DNA from: Acytostelium subglobosum LB1
Lineage: Eukaryota > Evosea > Eumycetozoa > Acytosteliales > Acytosteliaceae
DNA length: 64,000 nt
Assembly: GCF_000787575.1 (NCBI RefSeq)
Contig: NW_012236522.1
Coordinates: forward strand, 806,001-870,000
Direction of reading: 5' to 3'
Positions 13,444 to 26,483 of the stretch are shown piece after piece (the stretch's first letter is position 1; each line of letters opens with the position of its first letter). The notes under the pieces were generated by a model. The model was not told the origin of the DNA, did not search any database, and saw only the letters and a list, made by a program, of their open reading frames with translations. The translations under genes and the position numbers were made by a program.

Positions 13444-14125
13444 TTAAAGGTAGTACCTGATGATCCATTCACAGATTGCTGCTGGCTTGTTGGAGCCTTC
13501 GATCTCAAAGGTCAACTTGATGATGGCTTGGGCGCCGCCAGACACCTCGGTCAGCTCTTGAAGGTTGAACTTTCCTCTGACGTTGCTGCCAATTGGCACT
13601 GGTGACAAGAAGCGAACCTTGTTGAAGCCATAGTTCACACCGTACTTGACGCCCTCGACATTGGGCATCACCTCCTCGGCGAACATTGGTGCCAGTGACA
13701 ATGTCAAGAAGCCATGAGCGATTGGTCTATGAAATGAATGAATGAGTGAGTAAGTATGATTGGACTGTACATGTGAGCGCGAGTGCATGTTCATGTGCAT
13801 ACCCTCCGAATGGTGACTCGGCAGCAGCACGCTCAGGGTCGACGTGAATCCATTGGAAGTCACCAGTGGCCTCGGCAAAGTCGTTGACTCTGTCTTGGGT
13901 GATCTTGAGGTATTGGGTGATACCAATGTCCTTGCCAACGTAGGTCTTCAACTCCTCCAAACCCTTGAGAGAGAGTGTGCTCTTCTGGTTACGTTGAGTC
14001 TGTGCGCGAACAACCAACTCATGGAGTGACTTTGCAGCAGTGCTATTGCAATCCAATTGATCTCTATCCGATTCCTTCAAATGTGAAGAGATAACCTTTA
14101 TTCTTCTAAGCTGTTGCTTCTCCAT
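13444..14125 (-). CDS. MaoC-fold (hot-dog) enoyl-CoA hydratase-like protein
   Basis: Two exons, 13803..14125 and 13444..13726, joined in phase 2, giving 201 residues. The hot-dog hydratase signature is clear: a catalytic-type segment DFQWIHVDPERA followed by SPFGGPIAHGFLTLSLAPM, then a segment with YGVNYGFNKVRFLSPVPIGS. Members hydrate trans-2-enoyl-CoA in beta-oxidation or related pathways. The N-terminal 60 residues are basic and contain no obvious signal peptide, though a mitochondrial role is possible. Its 3' end faces that of the RecQ gene 77 bp away. Confidence 0.88.
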
Positions 14126-14650
14126 TATATTATATATATCTATATATATATATATGTATGTATGACTTGAATTGAGATGAATTGAATTGAATGAATGATT
14201 GGATATTGTTCAACAAAGTCCACCACACCCACTATCATCAAACACACACTTCACTCGATTAACGCGATACTTTACCAAACTAAGATAGTCTCATCAATAT
14301 ATCTTAAGATCTCCAACCAATATTAATGATCAATATAATGTCGTAAAAGAGATAATTATGAATAAGTAACCTAGGTTTCTTATTAAAGTCATCTAACAAG
14401 TTGTTGGAGTGCTAAAGAAAGTAACTAAGGATAAGGAGAATCCTGAATTTATGGGATTCAAGTTATGTGTTTGAATGCGACGTGTTGGAGTTGTGTGTTC
14501 ACACCACTTCGCAAATTCATTCACTTCATTCACTTCATTCACTACCAACCAATATCCATTGTTGTAATATAAATAGTATAATCATTTGAACACATACATA
14601 AATATATATAAAATTAACTTCCTCAAAGTGATAAGATATAGATTGAGAGG
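14126..14650. other. Divergent intergenic region between MaoC and AMSH-like genes
   Basis: About 525 bp of AT-rich spacer with TATATA runs at 14135-14160 and tandem TTCACTTCA repeats near 14520-14545. It should contain the two promoters. No ORF or RNA gene is recognised. Confidence 0.4.
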
Positions 14651-17113
14651 ATGTCACAACAACAGAAAGATCTGAGTTATGACTCCTTCCAGGAGTTGGT
14701 ATCACATAATCTAGCTGATGTAGATGTCGATAAGAACATGAAGATATACAGTTACTTGTCAACACTACACAGTCTGGTCAAACAATCTACAGTATATCAA
14801 TCAGAAGGTGATGATGAGAAGGCATACGTACTACTATTAAGGTTCTGTGTGTATGTATCATTGACATTATCATTCATCTTCATTCATTCATTCATTCAAT
14901 CACTGACTGACATGCCCCTTTTGGATCGATCAATCAGGTTGACATTGGAGAAACTACCTAAACATCCAGAGTATAGTGATCCAAAGTTTATAAACTCTGT
15001 GAACAAACTGAGGAATGATGCAAAGATAAAGGTTGTACAATTGGAGGGCATGAAGGAGGGCTTGACAAAGAGGTACACGAAGCGTACTGAGGCAAGACAG
15101 CTGCAGGAACAGAATAGACTGCGTAAGCAACAGCAGATGAGAGATGAGAAGAAGAGGATTGAGATGGAGAACAAGGCAAAGGCAGACCAGGAGCAGGCGC
15201 TTCGCAAGGAGCAACTGGAGAGACAGCGACTGGAGCAGCAAAAGAAGCGTCTTGAGGATCAGGACCAGGAGCAGCGCGAGTTCATCATGGCTAGGATGGA
15301 CACCGAGCGCAAGATTAGGAAGAATCGTTTGGAGCAACAGGCGCTTCAGCTGCGAGCCGAGGCAGAGCTTGAGCTCAGGCGTCAACAGGAGCAAGAGCAG
15401 ATGGAGACTGAGCAGCGTGAGCTTCTGCACCAGCAGCAGCAACAGAAGCAACAGGAGCTATTGCTACAGCAACAACAACTGCAGCAACAAGAGCAACTAC
15501 TTCAGAAGCAGCAACAGGATCTGCTAAAACAGGAACAGGAGCAACAGTTGCTTAAGTTGCAGAAAGAGCAACAGCAACAGCAACAGCAGCAACAAGAGCA
15601 GGACACTGAAGTGTCCATAACGATGCCAACGACATTGCCAAGTCCACCAGTTGCATCATTGGACACGGAAGAGCTACTCAGCTACATGGCCATCAGTGAG
15701 AAGCAGAACACGTCTGCACAACAACAGTTCACACATTCAAATGGTAGCAGTTACCTTGTCGATCCAACATTTGCCACACCTCCACCCCAGCCATCTCTGC
15801 CTTCACCTCCATCAATATCCTCTGTACAACAACAAACAACAACATCAACAATATCAACAACCAAGAGAACATCACCTGAGGTCCAGGTTGACGAGAATCA
15901 TAAGTTTGGTTACTTGTCAATGGATCAATTGCAACAACAACAGTCACAACATCAGCCACCTCCACCATCATACCATCCACAACAACCACAACAACAACAA
16001 CATCAACCACAGTACAACAATCAATCATATGCCATACCGAACCAGCCTCCTCCTCACCTACAGAGGAATCAACCACCACCAACCTATCTGACAAGACCAC
16101 CTCAGTACATCCAGCCTGGTGCAGCTTTGCCAGTTCACCAAACACAACCTGTAAATCATATCAATGGCACACCAAACAACACTCAATCATTCCTGGCAAT
16201 GGCACAGCAGCAAAAGAATCAACAGGTCTACCAACAGCAGCAACAGCCACAGTATGCACAGCATCAGCAACAACAGCCACAATACATGGCGAATCACTAT
16301 CCTGGCGGCGCACAACCTGTATCACAACAACAACAACAAGTGGCGGCAGCCCAGCAGCCACCAGCTCAGGCAGCTGCACCCAAGCCCAACATCGATTCGC
16401 CAGAGGCTTCAAAGAAGTACAATAAGCTACGAAAGGTCATCATTGGAGCCGACCTGTTCAACGACTTTATGAGGAGTGCAGAGCCCAACACAAGTCGCAA
16501 GATTGAGACCTGTGGCATCTTGTCGGGCACACTTAGCAACGACGTGTTCAAGGTGACCACTCTCATCATTCCAAAGCAAGAAGGAACTACCGACACTTGT
16601 AATACGATCGAGGAGCATGAGCTATTCGAATATCAATTGGAGAATGACTTGTTGACCCTTGGATGGATACATGTAAGTTCATTATGGCAAAGGGGGAATA
16701 GGTGGACGGACATATCATTAACATTTAACAATCAAATCGATCATTAGACTCACCCAACTCAAGACTGTTTCCTGTCTGCTGTAGATGTCCACACTCATTG
16801 TTCATATCAATACCTGTTACAAGAGGCCATTGCCATTGTGATCAGTCCAATGGCTAAACCAAAGTAAGTTTGGATCATTGAATGGCCCATGCCGTGCAGT
16901 GACTAACATGATACCTCACTCAATCATAGCTTTGGCATATTTAGGTTGACGGATCCACCTGGCATGCAGACCGTTCAGAAGTGCAAGCTAAAGTCGTTCC
17001 ATCCACATCCACCAGTGAATGGTGTGCCGATATACACACGAGTCGACCATGTTGAGATCGATTGGAAGAAGCAATACTCTTGCAAGGTTGTTGACCTGAG
17101 GAACAAGAAGTAA
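14651..17113 (+). CDS. AMSH/STAMBP-type JAMM deubiquitinase
   Basis: Zinc metalloprotease that cleaves K63-linked ubiquitin on endosomal cargo. Exons are 14651..14850, 14938..16672, 16748..16863 and 16930..17113, giving 744 residues. Residues 1-110 match the STAMBP N-terminal helical region ([11 protein letters not shown]). A long charged coiled coil and a Gln/Pro-rich stretch follow to about residue 590. The JAMM domain has the catalytic Glu in ETCGIL and the zinc ligands in the HTHPT(Q)..SAVD motif, formed across the exon 2/3 junction, plus the HTHCSYQ ubiquitin-linkage insert. The C-terminus FHPHPPVNG fits AMSH. The Gln tract makes it longer than animal AMSH (about 424 residues). Confidence 0.94.
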
Positions 17114-17212
17114 TGAATGAAACAATCTGTATCTCTCCCTTTTGAAACAAACAATAGACAGACATCATATCTGGTGTCTGGCGAGTGGAATTCATTGATT
17201 GACTGATTGGGA

Positions 17213-19977
17213 TTATGATGAAGTTGTTGTTGTTGATGAAGAGGATGTTGGTACATGCAACACATTCTTAAGGATCTCTAACTTCTTCTTCAAGGACTCC
17301 TCGTCATTAGCATTCTCCGACTTATTGATGATGAATTTGACAACATCCTGTTGGGCATCGGAGAGGGTCTTTAGAGTATCCTTGTCAGCAATCGATTCGT
17401 CTTCTGTTAGAGTTTGAACCAGGGTACCAATGGAACGAGGTGAGACATGTACTAGATTCTTCCTGTACTTGATGTAGAACAGCAATACGATGGCTTGGAA
17501 CTGATTGCCCATGTCTGGATCATTCTGTGCCTGTGCATAGAGGTCTGCTTGATGTGATTCCAACAATGCTCTATAAAGTTGAGATTGTGTTAGTGATGGA
17601 TGGAGATGAGCCAACTGATCAGGTGTACATACTTCTCTGACTTCTTATCAAGTGGCTTCAAATGTATTTGTGATTGCTCACATACAGTATCCAGAGTGTC
17701 CATGTAGTCCTTGATGCTCTATAGTGTGATGATGTGTGAATGTGTGAGTGAGATTTCGCCAGATCATTCAATCAATCAATCAATGATGAATAAGACATAC
17801 TGATTTGTTCAATGATTGGAGTAATTTGTCCATGTTCTTTCCAATGGCTGAGGGGAGTGAGGATATGATCGCGGTTCTTTGAGCTGGTGTGTCGCTGGCA
17901 GTGTTCTCGAGGAGATGGTAGGAAGCATTGAGTTCGAGGAGGATGTTGGTGAGGTTGGTGCAGACGGTCTTTAGCAGATGCTTGTGCATTGCTGAGTTGT
18001 CAGCGTCCAACTCCTCCATTCCCTTCTTGAACAACAATAGATTCTGATACATCGAGTTGAAGGCTGAGGACAACTCCTGCTGCTTGCCCTTTCTCTGCTT
18101 GATTGTCTCTGTCTCCAGCTTCTCCTTTGCCTCCTTGACCAATGTCTCCCAGATCTGATTGACACGCGGACGCAGATATTGTGCCAACGATTGGATCAGC
18201 TCCACCTCCATGTTCTCATAAGACTTTGTCAATATCTGAATGATCTCTGGCAGATGATCAACTTGCTTTGTCTGTTGCTTCTTTGATGTGGCTGTTGACT
18301 GCTTTGGTGATGGGTTATAGTCATCCTCATCATCGCTATCATCTCCCCTCCTTCCTTTCTTGTTGCCACCCTTCTTGCCACCCTTGCCGCTCTGCTTTGT
18401 TGGCTTGTCATCCTGCTCCTGTTCCTCTTGTTGCTTTGACTTCTTTCCGCCACTGCCACCGCCACCTCCCTTGCCCTTGCCACTACCAGAGGATGTGAGG
18501 TCATCCCTGGACGCCTGCTTCTTGGTGTCTGTCGAGGTGGCAGTCGTTGACTGACTGGTTACAATGCTATCCAAGAGAATGGCCTGCTTCTCAACCTTGG
18601 CCTCGATCATCTTCTCCAACAAAGTGAAACAACGATCGACAAATGCTTGACTGACGATGAAGTAATCATTCAATACGATTGCATGTGGACTCTCCTTCAC
18701 CTTCATCGTTGGACAACTCTCAATCACCATCGCAATGTCCCTGTTTGATAGTGATGATGGTACTAATGACTGTTATGTGGCAGGGGAGTGAGTCAGTAGT
18801 CCACGCCAGGCCACCTCATCAACAACAACATACCGAGATATCCATCCAACCAGTGCTGGCAATGATCTCCTCAATGGACGACTCTACATTGTTGACAATG
18901 TATTCGTTGATGAAGCATGATGACAATGGCACTCCATTGGTGTAGGTGTTCTTCAAATAGGCCATTGCATCGGGGATGTCCAACTTGGTCAATGTGCTAT
19001 AAGGTACGTATGAGTTCTGCTTGTAGAAGTTATCAATCCAGAGTGTACGCGCTTGATTAAACACAGTTGGTATATACTCTGTCTGTGTGCCCTTTCCTTG
19101 CACCTGTCCATTGATCCTCTTCTCCTGGATCAACTCTGTCAATTGCTCTGATTGATTGATTGATTGATTAGCATTCATCCATCGCTCGATCGACTAATCA
19201 CATACGTCTAAAGAGTCGCTCATTCATCTGATATTGCTTGCAAAGTGCGGCAATGTTGGTTGGTCTGGAGGGTCATTGGGAGTTAGTGATTGATCGAATG
19301 ATCACGACGAATGAACAAACAAACATACTTGGTGACAGAGCTGAACAGTCCACGCACGCGTGCCTTGTGTCGATCGACGTGAGCCTGAGTGTAGAGGATG
19401 TCATTGTCAAAGACTCCAATGATCAACTTGCCAAGTCGTGTGTTGACAGCCTCGGTCAGGATCTCGCTGTTGAGGTTGAAGCGCAATGACAGGTCGTTGA
19501 TGTCCAGACGACCCTCCTCCTGCAGTGTCTCGTGAATCTCCTCGACGACCGAGTCGAGGTAGTAGCGAGTCATGATCTCACCATAGTAGAGCTTCATGGA
19601 GCGGTCACGCGACACGATGAAGTTGACCTTCTCCTGGATGTAGCTAATGTCGACGTTGAGCAACGACTGCAGGTCGCTGACCACGACACGGCCACCCGAT
19701 CGCATGATCTCATCCCTAATCTCAAGCTCCAACTGCTTGGGAGTTATAAACTCCTTTCCACTTGTAGTATGAATGATTGTAATCATCTTCAATTCCAACA
19801 TCTTTGATATGATCTCAATACAATTACGCTCGGACAGTTTCTGAGCACTCTGTTCCTTCTGCACAGAGTACAGTCTCTGTCTCAATACTTCCTGTATATT
19901 ATATCAGTCAGTCAGTCAGTCTTTCAGTCATTCAATTGATATGGTATTGTTGTTGTTAAACATACCAGTTCATCCAT
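17213..19977 (-). CDS. ufl1: E3 UFM1-protein ligase 1 (UFL1)
   Basis: Transfers UFM1 to ribosomal and ER-associated targets. Seven exons: 19966..19977, 19329..19891, 19206..19264, 18834..19147, 17801..18769, 17633..17718, 17213..17570. The product is 786 residues (human 794). The coding start is a 12-nt exon encoding MDEL. Alignment by eye to human UFL1 is good throughout: SERNCIEII, GKEFITPKQL, RHKARVRGLFSSVTK, ARTLWIDNFYKQN.Y, and the Lys/Gly-rich disordered linker before the HLLKTVCT.LTNI segment. The acceptor of the fifth exon is set at 18770 because only that site keeps the frame and the LVPSSLS match. It shares a short spacer with the UBR3-like gene. Confidence 0.93.
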
Positions 19978-20161
19978 TTTATCTATTATCTCTATCTATC
20001 TATTATCTCAATGATTCACAATGTTGATTGAGTTGATATGAAAGTGAACATCATCAAAATGTTTGAAATTGCTTCAAAACCCAAATTTCAACTTCATTTA
20101 TAACAAGATTCAAACAAAGAGTGAATGAATGAATGAATGAACAGATAATTAGATAACAAAA
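19978..20161. promoter_or_regulatory. 184-bp bidirectional promoter between UFL1 and the UBR3-like gene
   Basis: The start codons of two head-to-head ligase genes are only 184 bp apart. The spacer holds TCTATC repeats on the UFL1 side and a (GAAT)n run with AT-rich sequence on the UBR3 side. No defined element can be named. Confidence 0.5.
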
Positions 20162-23100
20162 ATGGAGTTACATCAACAATTACAACCTAACAATAATAAC
20201 AATAACAATAACAATAACAACAACAATAATAATGTTGATAAAGTAAAGAGTTCAATCAAACAATTTGTTGATGCTTCACTCTCAACTGAGCAACGACTTC
20301 ATTGTCTTCACATTGTAATACAATTGTTGTTCAACAACAACAAAGATAACGTTGATAATGATGATTATGATGATGATGATGATGATGACCAGGACAATGA
20401 CAACAAACAAGATGCTAAAGTTGATATTATATTGGATGCACTTGCATGGGTATTGTCTGATGGAAAATGCAATACTTTGGCCGAACTTTCAAGACAGAGC
20501 AGTGGAGGTAGTAACAGTGGCAATCAAAGAACAATGTGCAGTACAGTTTGGAAGACCAATACATTCATTTATAAATGCCAGGATTGCCAAATGGACGAGT
20601 TCTGTGCAATGTGTGTCGACTGCTTTCAAGAGGAGCGACACAAAGGACATCGATATCGCCTCGTTCTCTCTGGACGCGGCTGTTGCGACTGTGGCGATGA
20701 ATCAGCTTGGAGTCCAAGTGGCATGTGTGATCGACATGGGAGACACACCACGCACGCCCAATCACCAAGGGGCGCCCTACCTTCAATTTGGACATCGGTA
20801 ATTGAGCTGTTGGTGACGGCCTTCCTTGAGGAGCCCAAGAGGTCGTACATCCTTGTTCTTACATTGATGATGGTCAAGCTGGTCGAAGCACTTGGCGAGT
20901 GTGTTGCATTGTGCATTGGACAGCGATGGCACGACTTGGGCGAGGGTCCAACTCACTCATACAAGAAGATTGCCGAGTTGCTGATGTGCACGACGAACAT
21001 TACCCCACCAGTGGAGCGCTTGGTCGTGTCCCTGTTCGTCTGCACACAGTTCCGCGAGGACTTGGCAATGTACATCGCGAACAACTATCATTCACTGCAG
21101 GTGTCGTCCAGGAGCAACAAGCACAGCAACCGCAACCTTACCAGCATATCCCTGAGTCTTCAGCTGTTCTCTGTGGACTCGATCGCGAACAAGATCGTGG
21201 CCAGCAATAGCTTGCTCAACATTATAAAATATTTAGTTGAGACGATTGGTGAGGCGGTCAAGCCCGATGGCACGGTGAACATGTCGCACCCCAACCTCAG
21301 GAGCCGGCTCTTCCTTCGTCCGCTCATGGATATTGGCTACATCATCCGCAACAAGTCTGGCTTCCAAAGTCTGTGTGAGAGACCCCAGCAACTCTTTGCC
21401 CTGTTCAAGATCCTTCAACAGACACAAGAGATGGCCGGCAACACCAAGAGAACCAAGCATCATGTGGAGTATGATGATGGTAAGATTGTGTGAATGAGTG
21501 ATTGAGCGAGCTGTCGCCTGCACAAACTCACGCTTCACGCCATCCACAGAGTCATGGGTCACAGGTTTTGTGATTGAGGTATACTTGCGCAAGTTCATCG
21601 AATCCCCTCTCTACAAGCACTTGGTCCAAGCAAAGTCATATGAGTCATCGTCATCATCATCGTCGTCACTTTCAGTCACGACATCAATCAAAGATCATCT
21701 TATACAGCTGTTGGAGACATACTCTAGCCAGAGGATACAATGGAAGACTGGCCTGCGAGGCGAGAATGTACCAGACTTTCGTGTATCAAAGCAGAGCACA
21801 TCGGTACATCTCCCCTTGCATCGCACTCTCTGTCCATTGCTCTATCATCTCACATTGCGACACAATGTTCAACCCAAGGATGTCCTCGCACTCGTCCCCG
21901 ATCCTTCCATCCTGCTCGACCCACTCCTGCGCATTAGGGCATTCAACGCACAAGTGCGCAGTGGTTCGTGGGTACGCAACGGCATGACCATCGTCTCAAT
22001 CGCCCAGAACTACATGCTCTCCTACGCCATCTCATTGAACGACCTCTATCACATGCAGTACCTCATCAGCTGTCTGGCACCAACCCAGTTCTACGCGCAG
22101 CTTCTGGACCGCTTCGAGCTCTCAACATGGTTCACACTCGATGGATCGATTCCTGATGAGAGTGGCGCGACACCTGCACGACACGATAGTGGCGACGGAG
22201 AAAAGGTCAACTTGATCATCGCCGAGGAGATGACCCACCTCATCATCTCATTGGTGTGCGATCGCACTCGTGTTGGCGACGCCACCGATGAGGAACAGGT
22301 GCGACGGCTGATCATACATGTCCTGGCCGCGGGCGGAATGATGCGCCACAGCGAGATATATGATAGACACGCGGAGATTTTCGAGCATTTTGGTGTCTCG
22401 CCACAACAGTTTGATGTGGTACTCGGGTCCGTCTCAGTGTTCCATCCCCCGACATCGACTGAGACCGGACGATATGAGTTGCGGCCAGAGTGTTGGAGTG
22501 AGTGGTCGCCTCACTACCCTCAGTACAGCAAGTCCGAGGTACAGGCATCAATCGAGCGATATCAACAAGTACGCAATCAATCATTGCGCAATGCCCAGAG
22601 TCAACAAGGTGATGCCAATGTGGACTACTCCAAGGATGTACCGGCAATGCCTCAGCTACACACATGCTTCAAGTCATTGGATGACATACTTCACTGTGAC
22701 CTCCTTCATTCGGTCATCTACTCAATCATATATAACAGTCTGTGCAAGTCCCCTCGCGCATCAGATCAGCTACTGTCCAATGCACTATTCCTAATTCGAC
22801 GTATACTACATTCAGTTGCGAGCACAACAACCACCACGACAACCTCTGACGCCTTGAAGTCAGCGGTTGTGCCCAAGCTCGAGCAGATGGACTTTGGTTA
22901 TGATGCACATGACTTCATTCACAATATGTTCATCAATGTCAAGCGAACATCATCATCAAAGAATCCACACTCACTATATGCTCTACTCAGACTGATGGCG
23001 CAGAGCAAAGACTTTGTATCACATCAACAATTGATTGAACATGCAATCATTGGACATCCATTGGTGTTGCAACAGCTATCGATTCTTGGTGATGCTGTGC

Positions 23101-24819
23101 TCCTGCATGGTGTCAAGCGAATGTATGAAGACATTGATGCCACAGCATCCCCATCGACAAAANGACATGGCCAAGAAGAGACAATCGGAGTTGATGCGCA
23201 AGTTCCAAGAGCAACAGAGGCAATTCGTTAGTACTAGTGGCGAGCTCATGTTGGAGGACTACGAGGACGAGGAGGACAACGAGGACGCCGCCGTGGGGTC
23301 TGGCAAGGAACACCAGGACACCATTGAGTATGGCGCATGTGCAATGTGCAAAGCAGACATGGTTCCAAACAAACGACCATTTGGTTACATTGCCTATGTT
23401 CAGAGCAACTCATTGCTGTCACTCATGCCAGGTGCAGCTGGGACCACACCAATCGATCATAGCGATTATGATCAGCCGACTTGTGAGATTCTACGTGATG
23501 TCCACAAAGGACAAAGCTCATTCATCACCTTCTGCTCCCATGCCATGCACATTGAATGCCACTCAATTCTCGTTCGCAACACACCTGGTGCCATCACCAC
23601 AACCACAAAGTTCACATGTCTGGTCTGCAGACGCCTGGCCAACACAATCGTTCCATTCACTCAACAATGTATACTTCCACCGCTGCAGCCAACAAATCAA
23701 TCATTTGCACAATGGATGAAGAGTGATGTGCTTGGGGGCGACACGACTACGCACCATTCCAACGTGATGCCTGGACCCCCAAATCAACGACTTTTAACAA
23801 TGTTGACGGCGACTATATCAATGATGGAGTTGAACAATCGTAACAATGACAATGTCAACATCATGGACGCAGTGTCAGGTCATAACATGATCACGCTACA
23901 GAATCAGATTAGACACACTGTTGAACAACACAACTCTGAAGAAAAGGCTGGTAGAATGGCCTTTGATTCAATCCTACACGACAGACATGTACTCAAACGC
24001 GACATGTTTGGAATGTTCGTCAACCTGTATATTACCAATCATATACTGGCCCAACCAAGAGATATTGGACACCTTGTTAAACTCTGTTTCCACGCCACAC
24101 TACTTCAATCACTTACATTGCTCAAGAGGTACACTGACCTGTCCACACTTCTCCAAAGCATTGTATCACTCAATGATCTTGATCAAGATGTCAAGTCAAT
24201 GTGCCTTCCATTCTTGAGGAGAACAGCCATCCTCATGTCTATTGTCCATGGCTCCAAAGACAAATCATTCAAGATGCAGAGCGGCCCATCCACCGATGAG
24301 TTCAACTCATTGGTAAACATCCTGCATCTCAATGACACAATGTTGCTTGATCAAGACCTGTTGGAATTAATGTATCATCGTTGGATTGAGACAGAGCCAG
24401 CGCCAATACCTGTCCCACTCCGCACACACAGACCATTCGCCTTTGCTTCACTTGGACAAGACTTTCACAAGTTCTACATGGAGACCTCAAGGAAGGCATG
24501 TGGCTGGTGCAACAAGATGCCAGTCGGACTACATGCAGCGGTATGCATGCTCTGTGGATGTCTTCTCTGTCATCGATCTGAGCATGTTCTACACAATGTC
24601 ATGTGTGGCCAAGGCATTGGAGTGATATTTGACTTCCAGAACATCACGGTATGGATACATGCCAACAACGTTCACACCAGAGTATGGGGCACTATCTATC
24701 TCGATCAACATGGCGATCAGGACTATGACAAACGAGGTAATCCAATGCATCTGTCCACATCACGTCTCAATCGATTGATGACTGAGTTGCTCAGTCTATC
24801 TCTTCAGAACATACAATAA
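20162..24819 (+). CDS. UBR3-like UBR-box E3 ubiquitin ligase, with a frame break at an N base
   Basis: Second large UBR-family ligase in the window. Exons are 20162..21479 and 21550..24819. Poly-Asn and poly-Asp tracts open the protein. The UBR box lies at about residues 127-190 (C.DCQMDEFC, GHRYRLV, GRGCCDCGD). A RING-type Cys/His set spans about 23338-23640 (CAMCKAD, CSHAMHIEC, CLVCRR). The C-terminal Cys-rich cap (CGWCNK..CMLCGCLLC) is at about 24490-24600. I see no ClpS-like domain, which fits UBR3 better than UBR1. The frame changes exactly at the single N at 23163. Both sides encode good protein, so an assembly error is likelier than a real mutation. Confidence 0.88.
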
Positions 24820-25041
24820 CAAACTGCAGTGTTTGATTCGGAATAGAGGGTTGGTTTCAATGGATATGACTAGGGATTCAATTTATACATGATAAATGAT
24901 TGTTTATATTTTTTTTAGTAAATATATTCCGAAATTATTCATCAATAATAATAATAATTTAAATAAATTAATGTGGTGAGTTGGTTTAATGAACAAAGGT
25001 GATGTATTTACAGGTTGATTGGTTGGGTAAATGTTGAATAA
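24820..25041. other. Convergent intergenic region
   Basis: AT-rich spacer between two convergent 3' ends, with a T-run near 24908 and an AATAATAATAA stretch near 24945. It probably carries the poly(A) signals of both genes. Confidence 0.4.
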
Positions 25042-25953
25042 CTACTTGGTGTACGTGGCTACTGGAAACTCGGACACAGTTCTACTTGCACGATCTATTC
25101 TGAGGGCGGCCTGTCGATTGTCAAGATAGTAAGAGTACAATGAATGGAATGGTTTCTCTTGGCTGCATTGGAGGGTGAGTGTATGAAAAGTACCATATGT
25201 GCCAAGATAGAGCCATAGTGTGTCGGAACCTGGGACATACTCCATGACCACATCACAGTCCGGTTGAATGGTTGTTGATGCCGATCCAAGTTCAAGTTCG
25301 ACAATCTTGTTGTTGGCGTCCACGTCAATGACCATACCACTGTCGAGGTGAACACTCTTGATATCGTCGATCTTCATCATTTTGATTGCACAAAGAGATA
25401 TACCGAGAATGTCAGATCTTGAGTCATAGGTATATCTTGGACTCCTGGAGCAAAAATAATTAGATCGTCTTGATACCAGGCCGTTACAAGTCCGCACTTA
25501 CCATGGAGAATGTCTTGGAGTCCTGAATGAGTCCATTCCAATTGGTTTGAGGTCAGATTCCTTCCTGCAATAAAGAGGTTAGCTGATGACGAGTTACTTC
25601 ATTGTATAGATTAGACATCTTACATGGCTGCTCGGGATCCAAGTAAACAGTGATCACTACAACAAGATCTTGCGTTGGACTGTGTCGAGCTATGAACAGT
25701 GTCTTGGATTATGATTCGGTATGACTCTAGCTCCTGGGAAAGTATACAGGTCAACAACTTGGAGGTGTGAGATATTGCGTTGATTAAGTCTGCGTAAACT
25801 TAGCAGAGTAAAGTACAATGTTCGTGTAAAATGGTATGTGCTCATATTATTAGTTATCAATAGACAGATACAAAACTAAAACACAACTACACCTTCAACT
25901 TACCTCTGGTATGTTATCTTTGTCTTATTCACAATCAATCTGAAGAATGACAT
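25042..25953 (-). CDS. DUF2283-like repeat protein; 5' exon structure uncertain
   Basis: The 3' exons 25042..25444 and 25502..25564 join well in phase. They encode two beta-rich units resembling DUF2283 (YDSRSDILGISL, then SGMVIDVDANNKIVELELGS, and a second YVPGSDTLWLYLG copy). Function of this family is unknown. A likely first exon is 25904..25953 (MSFFRLIVNKTK). The middle is unresolved. One frame reads DLYTFPGARVIPNHNP from an acceptor near 25800 and then stops. Another, ending at donor 25624, joins the downstream exons but does not join exon 1 in phase. Either an intron is misplaced or the gene is damaged. Trust only the last 155 codons. Confidence 0.55.
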
Positions 25954-26038
25954 ATTGTGGTGGAATTAGAAGTGACTTCACCCAAATAAATATAATAAAT
26001 CCAACAGATATAAGAATGCCATCAATCAAACATCACTA

Positions 26039-26377
26039 TCAATCAGACCCGGAGTTCAGGGAGCGACACAGGACTACATCAAAGAAAAGGTCAAGTGTGA
26101 GTGTGGTTTTGAAGTGGGTCGCACCAATCACCATCGACACAAGAATCGTTTGGAGATCCATGGCTTGGCTAAGGTGCTTGGTTACCTTGTCTGGATATGC
26201 CGTTTTGATGCAGTCGTAGAGGTAGTCGTTGTCTTTGCCATCACAGCCGCCTGCTCTGAGGTTAGGATGAATGATAAATAGTAGAACCCAACCTTTCAAT
26301 TTAGAGCGCAACGCCGTGGTGCCACTCAAGCTCAAGGACGGTGTTGGGAGGTGAGATGGGGAGGTGTAGCCAGCCAA
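26039..26377 (-). other. Unidentified open frame, possible remnant
   Basis: A 112-codon frame with protein-like segments (NLRAGGCDGKDNDYLYDC, then a helical stretch) but no clear start context and no recognised family. The opposite strand is also open for 90 codons at 25947-26219. It could be a fragment of a repeated or mobile sequence. It is reported because it fills an otherwise empty 530-bp gap between genes. Confidence 0.25.
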
Positions 26378-26483
26378 TCAATTGGTAATGTACTTTGACA
26401 ATTTACATTGGTAATGTATCTATATTGCAATGAGCAATAGGTTATACACCACTCATCTTGGGATGAATAACCATCTGCTCCAG

